Positions 7,561 through 19,058 are shown, counted from the first letter of the stretch. The stretch: 64,000 nucleotides of DNA from Candidatus Amulumruptor caecigallinarius (GCA_023665605.1 JAMPDP010000001.1:269164-333163); one strand, 5' to 3'. The notes: generated by a model not told the origin, from the letters alone. A program made the numbers and translations.

Positions 7561-9523
7561 CGTCAGGGAGATCTGAGGAAGTTAGGTCAGCGTTGCCTTC
7601 GGGAGCGTCAACCTCGGGGATTGCAGTTGCCGGGGTTTCCGGCTCGGGTGACTCCGGCTGAGGTGGCTCGCCATCGGTAGTTTCGGGCAGAGGGATATCA
7701 GTCTCCGCATCGGTCGGAGCCGGAGCGAGCAGAGCGGGGGCAAATTGCTCGGACTCGTCGGGGTCATCCTTGCGGCGCCGCGGGTCGTACTTGCTTATGT
7801 CAAAGGACTGACCCGTGTCGATGGGTTTGAGGAAGCCGTCAGGGTCACGGGTGGGTTCAAACACGTCATCAGGAGATGTGGGGCGCAGCTTCTCCATCCA
7901 CTTGAAGCGCGGCAGGAAGTAGCTCCCCTTCTTGGCAAGGTAGAGGGGCACGACTCGCCCGGAAGTCTCGGGCCACATCCTGATGGTGTCCACCTGTCCA
8001 TCCTTGAAGTACGCATCCATGAAACTGCTCTCCGAAAAGGCATACTTGTTATAGGCCGAGTCGCTTTCCATCGGGAACATGATGGTCTGGACGTTGCCCT
8101 CAACATAGAGGCGCGTGATTACCGAGTCGTTGAACCAAGCGGTCATACGATTGCCGCTGAGCTGGTCAAAGCAATCTTCCAGGATGTGCTGCGACATCAG
8201 GCCAAAGTCCGGCAGGTGTGCTCGGTCGGCGGTAGAGTCGTTGATGTGCACCTCGATGACGTTGCCGAATATCTGCTTGTCACCGTTCCACACCACCGGA
8301 GAGTAGAACATCCTCATCATCGAGTCCACGTCGCAGATGCTCATGGAGTCACATATGCCCTGCATATCCGTGCGGAAGAATCTGACACCGTGGAAAGCAT
8401 TGGTGATACGGATAGAGTCCGGGAGGAGCATGAAGGCGTTGATGGTGTCGCCGTGGAGGTAGAGCGTGTCCGAGCCGCCACGGTATTGCTTGGCCAGGGC
8501 ACGGCCGGTGACGAATGCGCTGTCACGCAACTCATCATAGAATCCGTAGGCACCATGAAGGCTCGACTCATTGGCCGAGTCAACGAGCACCACGTTGCCC
8601 CAGCCTTCACCTTTGCCCACCGACCGGTCATAGAACAGCGTGTCAGCAGTGAGCGTGTTCCCCTTCTTGGAGATTACGGTAGAGCGGTCATAGAGGTCAC
8701 CCACGCCATTGTTGGTGTTATACACGCCCGAGGAGCTGAGGATAGTGCCGTCACGGTTGATGATGCGCGTCGGAGCGGAGATGCGGGCTATATGGGTGTT
8801 GGTGTTGTAGTGGAGGATGTCGGTGTACATCAACAGTGTGTCGCCGTCGTCACGCAGCGAGCGGAGCTCTACGTTGTCGTAGAAGTCGGCATCCTTGGTG
8901 TTGGGGTAATACTCACCGCGCAGCGACTCCAGACGGTTTTGCTTGTCGGTGAGGACTCCTCCCACGTCATAGAAGCCGTAGTTCTGCCCCAGATCGTAAT
9001 AAAAGATGTCTGTGACGAGCTTCACATCACGGTTAATGAGCCTGACGGGTACGCCGGGACGTCCGTAGAGCGTGGCAAACTCGTCAGGACCGTTGTAGTT
9101 GAGCTCGTCGCCATAGACAAAGAGCGTGTCGCCCTGCTCCATGCGCACGTTGGAGAAGGCATCCAGCGAGTTGGTCTTGTCGTAGAAGTGGGCACTGTCG
9201 CAGTACATGTACATATCGCCCTTGCGAAACACCACGTTGCCGCGCAGGAGCTGATACTCGCCACCGCTCACGTTCTGGTCCATGTTGAGCATATCGGCAT
9301 GCTCCAGAAACACCTTGCCGGGGGCGTGACGGTCAGCGGTCGGAATGGTGGGCTTGATGGGTTGAGCCTGCGCAGCGGCAGCAGGCCGCGAAGGTGCCTT
9401 GGGCTTCGCCTTCTGGCTGACAGCCATGGCAGGGACGCACACCGCGGCAAGGAGGACGATGGCACTCCATGACGACAACCGGCGACGGCGCAACGGACTG
9501 CTGTTATGCTTCCGGGAGCTCAA
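7553..9523 (-). CDS. OstA-like protein (LptA/LptD N-domain family)
   Basis: Probable periplasmic or outer-membrane protein of LPS transport. After a signal peptide (RRRRLSSWSAIVLLAAVCVPAMA) the protein has successive OstA-type beta repeats, for example LLRGNVVFRKGDMYMYCDSA, then DTLFVYGDELNYNG and RGEYYPNTKDADFYDNVEL. This repeat family forms the jellyroll bridge in LptA and LptD. The C-terminal 70 residues are Pro/Glu/Asp-rich and probably disordered. No in-frame ATG precedes the signal peptide, so a TTG at 9523 (or 9493) is the likely start. It sits between a SurA-like chaperone and mutL. Its exact role in LPS export is inference. Confidence 0.85.
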   Translation of the reverse strand: MSSRKHNSSPLRRRRLSSWSAIVLLAAVCVPAMAVSQKAKPKAPSRPAAAAQAQPIKPTIPTADRHAPGKVFLEHADMLNMDQNVSGGEYQLLRGNVVFRKGDMYMYCDSAHFYDKTNSLDAFSNVRMEQGDTLFVYGDELNYNGPDEFATLYGRPGVPVRLINRDVKLVTDIFYYDLGQNYGFYDVGGVLTDKQNRLESLRGEYYPNTKDADFYDNVELRSLRDDGDTLLMYTDILHYNTNTHIARISAPTRIINRDGTILSSSGVYNTNNGVGDLYDRSTVISKKGNTLTADTLFYDRSVGKGEGWGNVVLVDSANESSLHGAYGFYDELRDSAFVTGRALAKQYRGGSDTLYLHGDTINAFMLLPDSIRITNAFHGVRFFRTDMQGICDSMSICDVDSMMRMFYSPVVWNGDKQIFGNVIEVHINDSTADRAHLPDFGLMSQHILEDCFDQLSGNRMTAWFNDSVITRLYVEGNVQTIMFPMESDSAYNKYAFSESSFMDAYFKDGQVDTIRMWPETSGRVVPLYLAKKGSYFLPRFKWMEKLRPTSPDDVFEPTRDPDGFLKPIDTGQSFDISKYDPRRRKDDPDESEQFAPALLAPAPTDAETDIPLPETTDGEPPQPESPEPETPATAIPEVDAPEGNADLTSSDLPDDE

Positions 9524-9554
9524 CCTTGACGGGTGTTAGTGATTTACCTGCGTG

Positions 9555-10946
9555 TCAATACTCAGTAGTGGCACTCGACTTGCGTAGCCATCCGGCGTGC
9601 TCAAACTCGCAGTTGCGCCATGCAGGCTCGATGCGTATGTAGGTTTCGGCAATCTTCTTGTCCAGCCACTCGCGGAGTATGTCACTCTTGCGCTTCTTCT
9701 CATACATCTCGCGGATGGTGGTGTAGTCATCGGCGAGGTTAGCCTTGTGACCGGCGATGCGGCTTGTGAGCTTCACCATGGCCACGATGTCGGAGTTGCG
9801 CTTGGGGTCCTTCATCACAAACGGGCGTGATATGTCGCCGGGCTGCATGGATGCCACCTGACGGCTCACTTCCTGAGGAAGTTGGCTCATCTCGAACCGT
9901 GCGTTGCCGGTCTGCTCGTTGACCATGACGCCGCGGTTGTTGCGGGTATCCTTATCCTGCGAGATGTAGCGCGCGGCCTCCTCAAATGTGAACTTGCCGC
10001 CTACCATGTCGGCACGGATGGAGTCCATGCGACCGAGGGCATCGGTAAGTGCCTGGTTGGTGACCTTGGGGCGCAGCAGAATGTGGCGCGTGTTCACGCG
10101 GTCGCCGCGGCGGTCTATGAGCTGAATGATATGGTAGCCATACTGGCTCTCCACAATCTTTGACACACGCTTCGGGTCACTGAGGTTGAATGCCACGGTG
10201 GCATACGCCGGGTCGAGGCTTGCGCGGCCCATGTAGCCTATCTCACCACCGCGCACCGAGCTGCCGGGATCCTCGCTGTGGAGGATGGCAAGCGTCGAGA
10301 ACTGGCTTTCGCCGGAGTTGATCTTGTCACTGTACTCACGCAGCCGAGCCTTCACATCCTCAATCTCCTCACGGGGAATGACCGGCTGAATGGTCATAAT
10401 CTGCACCTCCACCTGAGTGGGGATGTAGGGGATGCTGTCATCCGGTAGCTGGTCGAAATACTTTCGTACATCCGAGGGGGTAACTTTCAGATCCTTGGTG
10501 AGGCTCTCCTGCACCTGACGGATGCGCGAGGTGTTGCGCATGTTCACTGTCATCTCCTCGCGGAGCTCCGGGAGTGTCTTGTGGAAATATTGCTCCACCT
10601 TCTCGCGAGTGCCTAAGTTGGCAATGAAATAGTTGAGTCGGCTCTCCACCTGGTTTGTCACCAGGCTCTCGGAGATTTCCACGGTGTCCACTTCGGCCTG
10701 ATGGAGATAGAGCTTCTCCACGGCTAACTGCTCGGGGATGACGCAGTAAGGGTCACCGGGGATACTGGTATTCTCATATTTATATTGGTCATAGGCCTCC
10801 TCAATCTGGGAGCGCCAGATGGGCTCGTCGCCCACTACCCATGCCACCTCCTCGACCACGTTATTGTCACGTGTCTGCGCGACAATGCCGACCACTGTTG
10901 TCAGGGTCGGCACCGCCAGAAGGATGAGTCTTGTGCGTATGTTCAC
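9555..10946 (-). CDS. SurA-like peptidylprolyl isomerase
   Basis: Periplasmic chaperone with parvulin-type isomerase domains, expected to help outer-membrane proteins fold. From a GTG at 10946 the protein starts MNIRTRLILLAVPTLTTVVG, a signal peptide. A SurA N-domain follows, then a parvulin domain (QVEVQIMTIQP through GEIGYMGRASLDPAYATVAF and YGYHIIQLIDRRGDRVNTRHILL) and a second, more divergent one. About 463 residues is close to the length of SurA. The open frame extends to a TTG at 10997 inside a palindrome, which I consider leader. It lies 31 bases upstream of the OstA-like gene in the same direction. Confidence 0.88.
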   Translation of the reverse strand: MNIRTRLILLAVPTLTTVVGIVAQTRDNNVVEEVAWVVGDEPIWRSQIEEAYDQYKYENTSIPGDPYCVIPEQLAVEKLYLHQAEVDTVEISESLVTNQVESRLNYFIANLGTREKVEQYFHKTLPELREEMTVNMRNTSRIRQVQESLTKDLKVTPSDVRKYFDQLPDDSIPYIPTQVEVQIMTIQPVIPREEIEDVKARLREYSDKINSGESQFSTLAILHSEDPGSSVRGGEIGYMGRASLDPAYATVAFNLSDPKRVSKIVESQYGYHIIQLIDRRGDRVNTRHILLRPKVTNQALTDALGRMDSIRADMVGGKFTFEEAARYISQDKDTRNNRGVMVNEQTGNARFEMSQLPQEVSRQVASMQPGDISRPFVMKDPKRNSDIVAMVKLTSRIAGHKANLADDYTTIREMYEKKRKSDILREWLDKKIAETYIRIEPAWRNCEFEHAGWLRKSSATTEY

Positions 10947-10983
10947 GTTATGATGATATAAGCGTCTGATTAGCTGTAATGTT

Positions 10984-11004
10984 ATGCACCTTGTCAAGGT
11001 GCAT
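10984..11004. repeat. Inverted repeat between two parvulin genes
   Basis: Two 10-base arms, ATGCACCTTG (10984-10993) and CAAGGTGCAT (10995-11004), flank a single central base. The repeat lies 11 bases after the stop of the upstream parvulin gene and about 40 bases before the SurA-like start. In RNA it would form an 8-bp stem with a 5-base loop. An ACCTTGTCAAG core recurs in the last codons of the upstream gene. Confidence 0.55.
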
Positions 11005-11015
11005 TTGTGCCCGGA

Positions 11016-12968
11016 TTACTTTACCTTGTCAAGCACCTGACGGTTCACCGTCACGGGGTATTTGGCTCGGAGCTCCTCAATCCATGCCTTCTCCAGAGCG
11101 TTCTGATAGTCGGCACCTACGGCACCACGCACGTCACGCGCCTCCTCGGGCTGGTCGATTACCTTGCCGTTCCACTTGAAGTAGGCCTTCAGTCTGTTGC
11201 CGCTCAAGTCAGGCACCGGGCCGTCAAATGCTATGGCATCCACCACCGGGTTGTCACCCTTGGCATAAAGCACCCGCTCAGCACGGGCATTGCGCCCGAA
11301 CTCCTTGCGGATGGCATCAGGCACGAGCTCGTCAGCCATCTTGTTATTGTCAAGCCAGTTGTGGGCGGCAAGAGCCACCGAGTCATTCTCGGCGAACACG
11401 ATGATGCCCTTGAAGTGGGGCTTGTCCCATGCGTAGTCTGCACGGTGTTCTTCGAAGAATTTCTCCAGTCCGGCCTCATCCTTGAGAGCCTTGTCCCACA
11501 CGGTGGCGTTGCTGACGTTGAACAGCAGGATGCCGTCGCGGTACTCGCGCAGGAGGTTGGCATAGTCGGGATGCTGTGCGGGGAGGTCGGCAATGGCCAT
11601 CTCGCGAGCATCACTCTCCATGGTGCCCTTGGCGGCATCGCGGAATATCTCCATCCAGGTGTCCACGCTCATGGCGGTGTCCACAGGCATATGTTTTGCT
11701 ATGTCAGCGGCAGTAATTTTGGTTTTACCCACCTTGGCCACTTCCACCTTGGTCATGGCACTTATTGCTGCCACGGCAGCCGAGTCAGGAGTGCCGCCCT
11801 TGGCAATCACGGCCTTCACCTTGGCGATGCCCTTGTCGGAGAGGGTACCCTTGTATTGCTTGACAAACTTGTCGGTCTGCGCCTGCTGAGCCATCATGGC
11901 GCGGTCATCGCGGCCCATCATGCGCAGGATGCTCTCGCGGGCCTCGGCATAAGAGGGAGTACCCTTGTGGTCATGGCGCATGATGATGTGCCAGCCGAAA
12001 GCGCTCTCCACGGGGCGCGTCACTTCACCATCGGCAGCGGCAAATGCAGCTGCCTCAAACGGGGGTACCATCTCGCCCACACCGAACCAGGGGAGCTGGC
12101 CGCCATTGGCGGCGGTGCCGCGATCCTGACTCTCCCGGCGGGCCATGTCGGCAAACTCCTCAGGGGTTGCGTTCTTCACCAGCTCGTAGATGGAGTCAAT
12201 GGCCACCTTGGCTGCGGCAGCCTCCTCGGGCATGACGCCGCGCGTCATCTTCATAATATGACTCACGCTCACCTTGCCGGGATCCGGCTTTATGTCGTTG
12301 ACGCGGATGATGTGGAACCCGAAGGGTGTCTCCATCACCTCCGATACACTCCCTACGGGTGTCTCATAGGCCACATCCTCGAATGTATAGGGATAAGCGT
12401 TGGCACGCATCCACCCCATGTGACCCTTGTTGCGCTTGGCCTGCGGATCAATGGACCACTTCTCGGCCACCACTTCCAGAGGCTCCACGCCGGTGACTAT
12501 CAGCGTGCGGAGCGAGTCGAGGCGTGCCTTCACCGAGTCATCGGCCTCGGGGGAACCGCCCTTGCGGAGCATCACGTGGCTCACATCCACGATGCGGTCC
12601 ATGTGGGAGTAGATGTCGTTGATGAGCCGGTTCTCGGTGGCGGAGTCGGTCATGTAAGGCTTGGCCAGATCTCGGCGGCTGGCAGCGAGCTCATCGATAA
12701 AAGCTGCGGTGGTGTCAAGACCCTGGGCCTCAGCATCAGCCACCTTGAGCTTGTAGTTGATGAACATCTCCAGATATTGCTCGGGCGTCTGAGGCTCAAG
12801 CTGCTGGGTGTTGTTCTTGTTATAGAGATACTCGAATTCGCTCAGGCGAACCTCCTTGCCGTTGACGGTCATGATGACGGGGTCGCCGGCGGCGGAGGGG
12901 CTCTTGGCCATTACTGCTGCGGCTATGGTGGCGACAGCGGCAAGGGGAATGAGGAGGCGTCGTTTCAT
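11016..12968 (-). CDS. Multi-domain parvulin peptidylprolyl isomerase
   Basis: Periplasmic foldase with two recognisable parvulin domains. It begins with a signal peptide (MKRRLLIPLAAVATIAAAVMA) and a SurA/PpiD-like N-domain (VNGKEVRLSEFEYLYNKN). The first parvulin domain runs from about residue 128 (DVSHVMLRKGG, GHMGWMRANAYPYTFEDVAY, FGFHIIRVNDI), and the second from about residue 232 (VSHIMKMTRG, GQLPWFGVGEMVPPFEAAAF, FGWHIIMRHDHKG). The C-terminal half also resembles the family but is divergent. There is no N-terminal membrane anchor beyond the signal peptide, unlike PpiD. It is followed by the SurA-like gene and preceded by guaB on the same strand. Confidence 0.88.
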   Translation of the reverse strand: MKRRLLIPLAAVATIAAAVMAKSPSAAGDPVIMTVNGKEVRLSEFEYLYNKNNTQQLEPQTPEQYLEMFINYKLKVADAEAQGLDTTAAFIDELAASRRDLAKPYMTDSATENRLINDIYSHMDRIVDVSHVMLRKGGSPEADDSVKARLDSLRTLIVTGVEPLEVVAEKWSIDPQAKRNKGHMGWMRANAYPYTFEDVAYETPVGSVSEVMETPFGFHIIRVNDIKPDPGKVSVSHIMKMTRGVMPEEAAAAKVAIDSIYELVKNATPEEFADMARRESQDRGTAANGGQLPWFGVGEMVPPFEAAAFAAADGEVTRPVESAFGWHIIMRHDHKGTPSYAEARESILRMMGRDDRAMMAQQAQTDKFVKQYKGTLSDKGIAKVKAVIAKGGTPDSAAVAAISAMTKVEVAKVGKTKITAADIAKHMPVDTAMSVDTWMEIFRDAAKGTMESDAREMAIADLPAQHPDYANLLREYRDGILLFNVSNATVWDKALKDEAGLEKFFEEHRADYAWDKPHFKGIIVFAENDSVALAAHNWLDNNKMADELVPDAIRKEFGRNARAERVLYAKGDNPVVDAIAFDGPVPDLSGNRLKAYFKWNGKVIDQPEEARDVRGAVGADYQNALEKAWIEELRAKYPVTVNRQVLDKVK

Positions 12969-13036
12969 CGCTCGTAATGAGGTTCTGAGGGTGTTGGGTG
13001 CTTTTCCTGATGGTTATTTAGAGAGGAGATCGAGAG

Positions 13037-13054
13037 CCGGGGGCAAGCCCCCGG
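13037..13054 (-). terminator. GC-rich hairpin after guaB
   Basis: CCGGGGG and CCCCCGG arms flank CAAG, giving a 7-bp GC-only stem that begins 5 bases after the guaB stop codon. There is no T-run after it on the minus strand, so it may slow or partly terminate transcription, or protect the guaB 3' end, rather than being a complete intrinsic terminator. Confidence 0.45.
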
Positions 13055-13058
13055 AGTA

Positions 13059-14576
<1,518 letters not shown>

Positions 14577-14706
14577 TCAAAATTCTCCAATCACGCTTAC
14601 TAAAAAACAATAACGTGCGACCAAAGCGGCGAAACGCATATTGCATTAAGAGCGGTCCCTGTGAGCGGTCCCTGTTTTCCAACTGAGATGTTCACATTTC
14701 TTATTA

Positions 14707-15031
14707 AGAGGTTGTTTAAAAACAAATGTGAACCGAGAGGTTGCGCATTTTTGAGCTAATCTGCTTTCACCGAGGAGGGAATGTAGCGAGCTACATGACC
14801 GACGAATGAAAGCGGAGTAGCCAAAAAGGCGCAATGCTTAAGCTAATTTCAAATCCATTAATTATTATGACCGACATTTACCATATAAAGACATTGCCCT
14901 CCCACCGAATCTGCCGGGCATCTTGACAGCTCGCCCTCAATCGCATAGCTCGCTATGCTCAATCGGACGAACTGCCAATATACTCCGGCATATCCGGCCT
15001 CTCGATTCACATTTGTTTTTAAACAACCTCT
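14707..15031. mobile_element. MITE-like foldback element with terminal inverted repeats
   Basis: The ends are inverted repeats of about 34 bases with one mismatch; the left begins AGAGGTTGTTTAAAAACAAA. Inside are two separate imperfect foldbacks. The left module (about 14745-14833) pairs TTGCGC with GCGCAA and CTGCTTTCA with TGAAAGCGG, ending in an apical TGTAGC-GA-GCTACA. The right module pairs TGCCGG with CCGGCA, ending in CATAGC-TC-GCTATG. The apical sequences are roughly reverse complements of each other, so the element looks like two inverted modules. It encodes no protein. No clear target-site duplication is visible. It fills most of the guaB-panC spacer. Confidence 0.65.
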
Positions 15032-15055
15032 AAACCACCTCTAAAAATTTTTCTG

Positions 15056-15064
15056 TAACTTTGC
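15056..15064 (+). promoter_or_regulatory. panC promoter -7 element
   Basis: TAACTTTGC is an exact match to TAnnTTTG, 58 bases upstream of the panC ATG and just outside the right end of the foldback element. Confidence 0.65.
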
Positions 15065-15122
15065 AGTCTGTTATGCACGGCACGCCCACCGAGCGTTGCC
15101 GGCCTGTAGATACCGACTTAAC

Positions 15123-15980
15123 ATGGACATCATAACTACTGTCAAGGAGCTGAAGGAGCGCATGGCCGCAGAGAAGGCCGGTGGTCGCTCCGTGGGTCTC
15201 GTGCCGACTATGGGGGCTCTGCACCCCGGACACATCTCGCTGGTGGAGCGAGCACGCGCCGACAACGATGTGGTAGCCGTCAGCGTCTTCGTAAACCCCA
15301 CGCAGTTCAACAACCCCACAGACCTTGCCACATATCCCCGCACCCTCGATGCCGACTGCCGGCTCCTTGAGCAGGCGGGTGTCGACGTGGTGTTTGCCCC
15401 AACACCTGAGGAGGTGTATCCCGAGCCCGACACACGCGTGTTTAACCTCGGTCCCGTTGCCGAAGTGATGGAGGGTGCCATGCGGCCGGGGCACTTCAAC
15501 GGCGTGGCCCAGATAGTGAGCCGACTCTTTGACTATGTGCGCCCCACTCGCGCCTACTTCGGCGAGAAGGACTTCCAACAGATAGCGGTAATCCGCCGCA
15601 TGGCTGCTCTGGAGGGGATGACAGATATCGAGATTGTCCCCTGCCCCATCGTCCGCGAAGCTGACGGCCTGGCCATGAGCAGCCGCAACGTCCGCCTCAG
15701 CCCCGAGGAGCGGGCTGTGGCTCCGGTCATCCACCGCACGCTGGCCGAGAGTCTCACATGGGCACCAAGTCACACCGTGGACGAGACGAAGCGTTACGTC
15801 ATTGACACCGTCAACTCATTTCCCTTCACAAGGGTGGAGTACTACGAGATAGTAGACGGTGCCACCATGCAGCCCATCGCCGAATGGGATGACTCCGACG
15901 AGCCCGTGGGTTGCATCACCTGCTACGTCGGCGATGTCCGTCTGATCGACAACATACGCTACCCCCGCCGGAAGCAGTAA
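15123..15980 (+). CDS. panC: Pantothenate synthetase
   Basis: Joins pantoate and beta-alanine using ATP to make pantothenate (vitamin B5). Starting at the ATG at 15123 the protein begins [14 protein letters not shown]. It has the ATP-binding HIGH-type motif [16 protein letters not shown], the substrate loop [33 protein letters not shown] and the KMSKS-like [13 protein letters not shown]. About 285 residues is normal. The frame is open upstream to 15096 but the extra residues match nothing in the family. It is followed 44 bases later by panD, which supplies beta-alanine, so the pair forms one pathway unit. Confidence 0.97.
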   Translation: MDIITTVKELKERMAAEKAGGRSVGLVPTMGALHPGHISLVERARADNDVVAVSVFVNPTQFNNPTDLATYPRTLDADCRLLEQAGVDVVFAPTPEEVYPEPDTRVFNLGPVAEVMEGAMRPGHFNGVAQIVSRLFDYVRPTRAYFGEKDFQQIAVIRRMAALEGMTDIEIVPCPIVREADGLAMSSRNVRLSPEERAVAPVIHRTLAESLTWAPSHTVDETKRYVIDTVNSFPFTRVEYYEIVDGATMQPIAEWDDSDEPVGCITCYVGDVRLIDNIRYPRRKQ

Positions 15981-16027
15981 TCCCCCACCCCAATTCCCCT
16001 TAACCTCATCCCCAAGAGAGAGCCATG

Positions 16028-16387
16028 ATGCAAGTGGAAGTGCTCAAAAGCAAGATTCACCGCGTGACGGTGACACAGAGCAATCTCGATTACATAGGAA
16101 GCATCACCATTGACCAGGACCTGATGGATGCCGCCGCAATCATACCCGGCGAGCGCGTCTATATCGTGGACAACAACAACGGCGAGCGCTTTGACACATA
16201 TACCATCCCCGGCGAGCGAGGGTCAGGCATGATATGCCTCAACGGCGCGGCCGCACGCAAGGTGCAGCCAGGCGATATCATCATCATTATGAGTTATGCC
16301 TTGATGCCGCTCGATGAGGCCCGCGACTTCAAGCCCGCATTAGTCTTTCCCGACACCGCCACCAACCGTCTCCTCCCCAATTCCTAA
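16028..16387 (+). CDS. panD: Aspartate 1-decarboxylase
   Basis: Pyruvoyl enzyme converting aspartate to beta-alanine for pantothenate synthesis. The self-cleavage site YIGSIT is present. Starting from the second of two tandem ATGs (16028 rather than 16025) places cleavage between Gly24 and Ser25, the canonical numbering, which is why I chose it. Further family motifs are [15 protein letters not shown] and [20 protein letters not shown]. The length of about 119 residues fits. It lies downstream of panC in the same direction. Confidence 0.96.
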   Translation: MQVEVLKSKIHRVTVTQSNLDYIGSITIDQDLMDAAAIIPGERVYIVDNNNGERFDTYTIPGERGSGMICLNGAAARKVQPGDIIIIMSYALMPLDEARDFKPALVFPDTATNRLLPNS

Positions 16388-16450
16388 CCCTACGCCGCAC
16401 ACTCCGGTCGCGGCCCACCTCCCCGTCACTCCCAACACCTACACCCCTAT

Positions 16451-17794
16451 ATGTTTGAGAACCTAAGCGAAAGGCTTGAGCGCAGCTTCAAGATGCTCAA
16501 GGGCCAGGGCAAGATTACCGAAATCAACGTGGCCGAGACCCTCAAGGATGTGCGTCGCGCACTCCTTGACGCCGATGTCAACTATAAGGTAGCCAAGCAG
16601 TTTACCGATACCGTCAAGCAGAAAGCTCTGGGTCAGAACGTCATCACAGCCGTCAAGCCCCAGGAGCTCATGGTGAAGATTGTCCATGACGAGCTCGCCA
16701 CCCTCATGGGCAGCGAGGCCTCCAAGCTCAACCTCAGCGGAAATCCCACAGTCATCCTGATGTCAGGCCTCCAGGGCTCCGGCAAAACCACATTCTCAGG
16801 CAAGCTCGCACGCAAGCTCAAGAGCGAGCAGGGGAGGCGACCCCTTCTGGTGGCCGGCGACGTATACCGTCCTGCCGCCATCGACCAGCTGAAGGTGCTC
16901 GGCGAGCAGATTGGCGTGCCTGTCTACACCGAGGAGGGCGTCAAGGACCCCGTCAAGCTCGCACTGAACGGCATCGCCTACGCCAAGGCTCACCACCTTG
17001 ACCTTGTCATCATCGACACCGCCGGACGCCTCGCCGTCGACGAGCAGATGATGGCTGAAATCGAAGCCATCAAGAAAGCCGTCAAGCCTCAGGAGACTCT
17101 CTTCGTGGTTGACTCCATGACCGGCCAGGACGCCGTCAACACCGCGCGCGAGTTCAACGAACGCCTCGACTTTGACGGCGTAGTGCTCACCAAGCTCGAC
17201 GCTGACAACCGCGGTGGCGCTGCCCTTTCTATCCGTACCGTCGTCACCAAGCCCATCAAGTTCGTGGGCACCGGAGAGAAGCTCGAAGCCATCGACACCT
17301 TCCACCCCGACCGCATGGCCGACCGCATCCTCGGCATGGGCGACATCGTCAGCCTCGTCGAGCGCGCACAGAACGCCTTTGATCAGAAGGAAGCCATGGA
17401 GCTTGAGAAGAAGCTGGCACGCAACCAGTTTAACTTCGATGACTTCCTCAAACAGATCCATCAGATCAAGAAGATGGGCAACCTCAAAGACCTCGCTGCC
17501 ATGATTCCCGGCGTAGGCAAGGCCATCAAGGACATTGACATCGACGACAACGCCTTCAAGAGTATCGAAGCCATCATCGGCTCAATGACCAAGGAAGAGC
17601 GTGCCAAGCCCGAGATCATCAACGCCAGCCGCCGCCAGCGCATAGCACGCGGCTCCGGCACAGGCATCGCCGAAGTCAACCGTCTGCTCAAGCAGTTTGA
17701 CCAGATGCGACAGATGATGCGCATGGTCAACGGCGCCAAAAAGAACCCCATGGCCATGATGCGCCAGATGCGCCAGGCCGGGCGCCCCCGCTGA
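16451..17794 (+). CDS. ffh: Signal recognition particle GTPase Ffh
   Basis: Protein subunit of the signal recognition particle, which binds signal sequences on ribosomes and delivers them to FtsY. The N-domain is followed by the G-domain with [28 protein letters not shown] and [10 protein letters not shown], then a methionine-rich M-domain near the C-terminus ([18 protein letters not shown]). The SRP RNA-binding helix-turn-helix segment [23 protein letters not shown] is visible. Length of 447 residues is normal. It sits between panD and folD with short spacers. Confidence 0.98.
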   Translation: MFENLSERLERSFKMLKGQGKITEINVAETLKDVRRALLDADVNYKVAKQFTDTVKQKALGQNVITAVKPQELMVKIVHDELATLMGSEASKLNLSGNPTVILMSGLQGSGKTTFSGKLARKLKSEQGRRPLLVAGDVYRPAAIDQLKVLGEQIGVPVYTEEGVKDPVKLALNGIAYAKAHHLDLVIIDTAGRLAVDEQMMAEIEAIKKAVKPQETLFVVDSMTGQDAVNTAREFNERLDFDGVVLTKLDADNRGGAALSIRTVVTKPIKFVGTGEKLEAIDTFHPDRMADRILGMGDIVSLVERAQNAFDQKEAMELEKKLARNQFNFDDFLKQIHQIKKMGNLKDLAAMIPGVGKAIKDIDIDDNAFKSIEAIIGSMTKEERAKPEIINASRRQRIARGSGTGIAEVNRLLKQFDQMRQMMRMVNGAKKNPMAMMRQMRQAGRPR

Positions 17795-17834
17795 CGCTCA
17801 CCACTCCGACAATACACCCAACACCCTCACCACC

Positions 17835-18722
17835 ATGCAACTTATTGACGGTAAAAAAGTAGCCGACGACATCAAGCGCGAAATCTCCGAGCAAGTCACC
17901 GCAATGCTTGAAGCCGGCGGAAAGCGCCCTCACCTCGCAGCCATCCTCGTAGGCCACGACGGAGGCTCCGAAACATACGTAGCCCACAAGGTGAAAGCCT
18001 GCGAGCAGTGCGGCTTCCGCTCCACACTCATCCGCTACGAAGATGACGTCACCGAAGAAGAACTCCTCGCAGCCATCCACGGGCTCAACAACGACCCCGA
18101 TGTAGACGGCTTCATCGTCCAGCTCCCCCTCCCCCGACACATCGACGAGCAGCGCGTCATCGAAGCCATTGACTATCGCAAAGATGTTGATGGTTTCCAC
18201 CCCGTCAACGTCGGCCGTATGTCCATAGGTCTCCCCTGCTTCCTCAGTGCCACACCCGCAGGTATCCTCGAGCTCCTCAGCCGCTACAATGTCCCCACCA
18301 AAGGCGCGCGTTGCGTAGTGCTCGGCCGCAGCAACATCGTCGGCAAACCTGTCGCACAGCTTATGATGCAGAAGCACCAGCCCGGCGACGCTACCGTCAC
18401 CGTATGCCACAGCGCCACACGCGACCTCAAGGAAATCTGCCGACAGGCCGACATCATCATCGCAGCCCTCGGGCGCCCCGGCTTCGTCACCGAAGACATG
18501 GTCAAGGAAGGTGCTACCGTCATCGACGTGGGAACCACCCGCGTTCCTGACTCCACCAAGAAGAGCGGTTTCCGCCTCAGCGGCGACGTAGACTTCGAGC
18601 ACGTAGCCCCCAAGTGCGCCTTCATCACCCCGGTTCCCGGCGGCGTAGGCCCCATGACCATCTGCTCGCTGATGCAGAACACCCTGCTCGCTGCCCGCGC
18701 CGACATTTACCCCAAACCCTAA
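17835..18722 (+). CDS. folD: Bifunctional methylenetetrahydrofolate dehydrogenase/cyclohydrolase
   Basis: Interconverts 5,10-methylene-, methenyl- and 10-formyl-tetrahydrofolate using NADP. Signatures are [20 protein letters not shown] with the catalytic lysine, [11 protein letters not shown], the dinucleotide-binding [15 protein letters not shown] and the C-terminal [18 protein letters not shown]. The length of 295 residues is usual. It is the last protein gene of the plus-strand run panC-panD-ffh-folD. Folate metabolism is also represented by folP near 54056. Confidence 0.97.
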   Translation: MQLIDGKKVADDIKREISEQVTAMLEAGGKRPHLAAILVGHDGGSETYVAHKVKACEQCGFRSTLIRYEDDVTEEELLAAIHGLNNDPDVDGFIVQLPLPRHIDEQRVIEAIDYRKDVDGFHPVNVGRMSIGLPCFLSATPAGILELLSRYNVPTKGARCVVLGRSNIVGKPVAQLMMQKHQPGDATVTVCHSATRDLKEICRQADIIIAALGRPGFVTEDMVKEGATVIDVGTTRVPDSTKKSGFRLSGDVDFEHVAPKCAFITPVPGGVGPMTICSLMQNTLLAARADIYPKP

Positions 18723-18886
18723 ACCCATTCTACTACTCTCTCCCGTTCCGTTCCACTACCCTATTCTCCCACTATTCATCGGGAAGCCATTACATCCATT
18801 TCACTCCCGTTACTCCTGACAAAGGGAGCATATGGCAACTTCCAACGGGTTCACGACAAAAAATTGCAACAAAATTACGTCGCACT

Positions 18887-18919
18887 CTTGCATATTAGCC
18901 ACGAAAGGCTTACCTTTGC
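18887..18919 (+). promoter_or_regulatory. tRNA-His promoter (-33 and -7)
   Basis: CTTG at 18887-18890 and TACCTTTGC at 18911-18919 are separated by 20 bases, the spacing expected for the Bacteroidetes -33/-7 pair. The tRNA begins about 46 bases after the -7 element. Confidence 0.65.
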
Positions 18920-18965
18920 AGCGTCTTTAAGACTAACACGCCCACGGTGGCGGGTTATTCAACAT

Positions 18966-19040
<75 letters not shown>

Positions 19041-19058
19041 CAAACCTTAATGAAGCTA

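Noticed and set aside
7745-9472. Long plus-strand frame opposite the OstA-like gene
   Set aside because: No domain, start or promoter support; a shadow of the minus-strand gene.
11007-12977. Long plus-strand reading frame of over 650 codons
   Set aside because: It lies entirely opposite the parvulin gene, has no recognisable domain and is explained by the strong codon bias of the true minus-strand gene.
14707-15031. Insertion sequence with transposase
   Set aside because: The element is only about 325 bases and contains no transposase frame.
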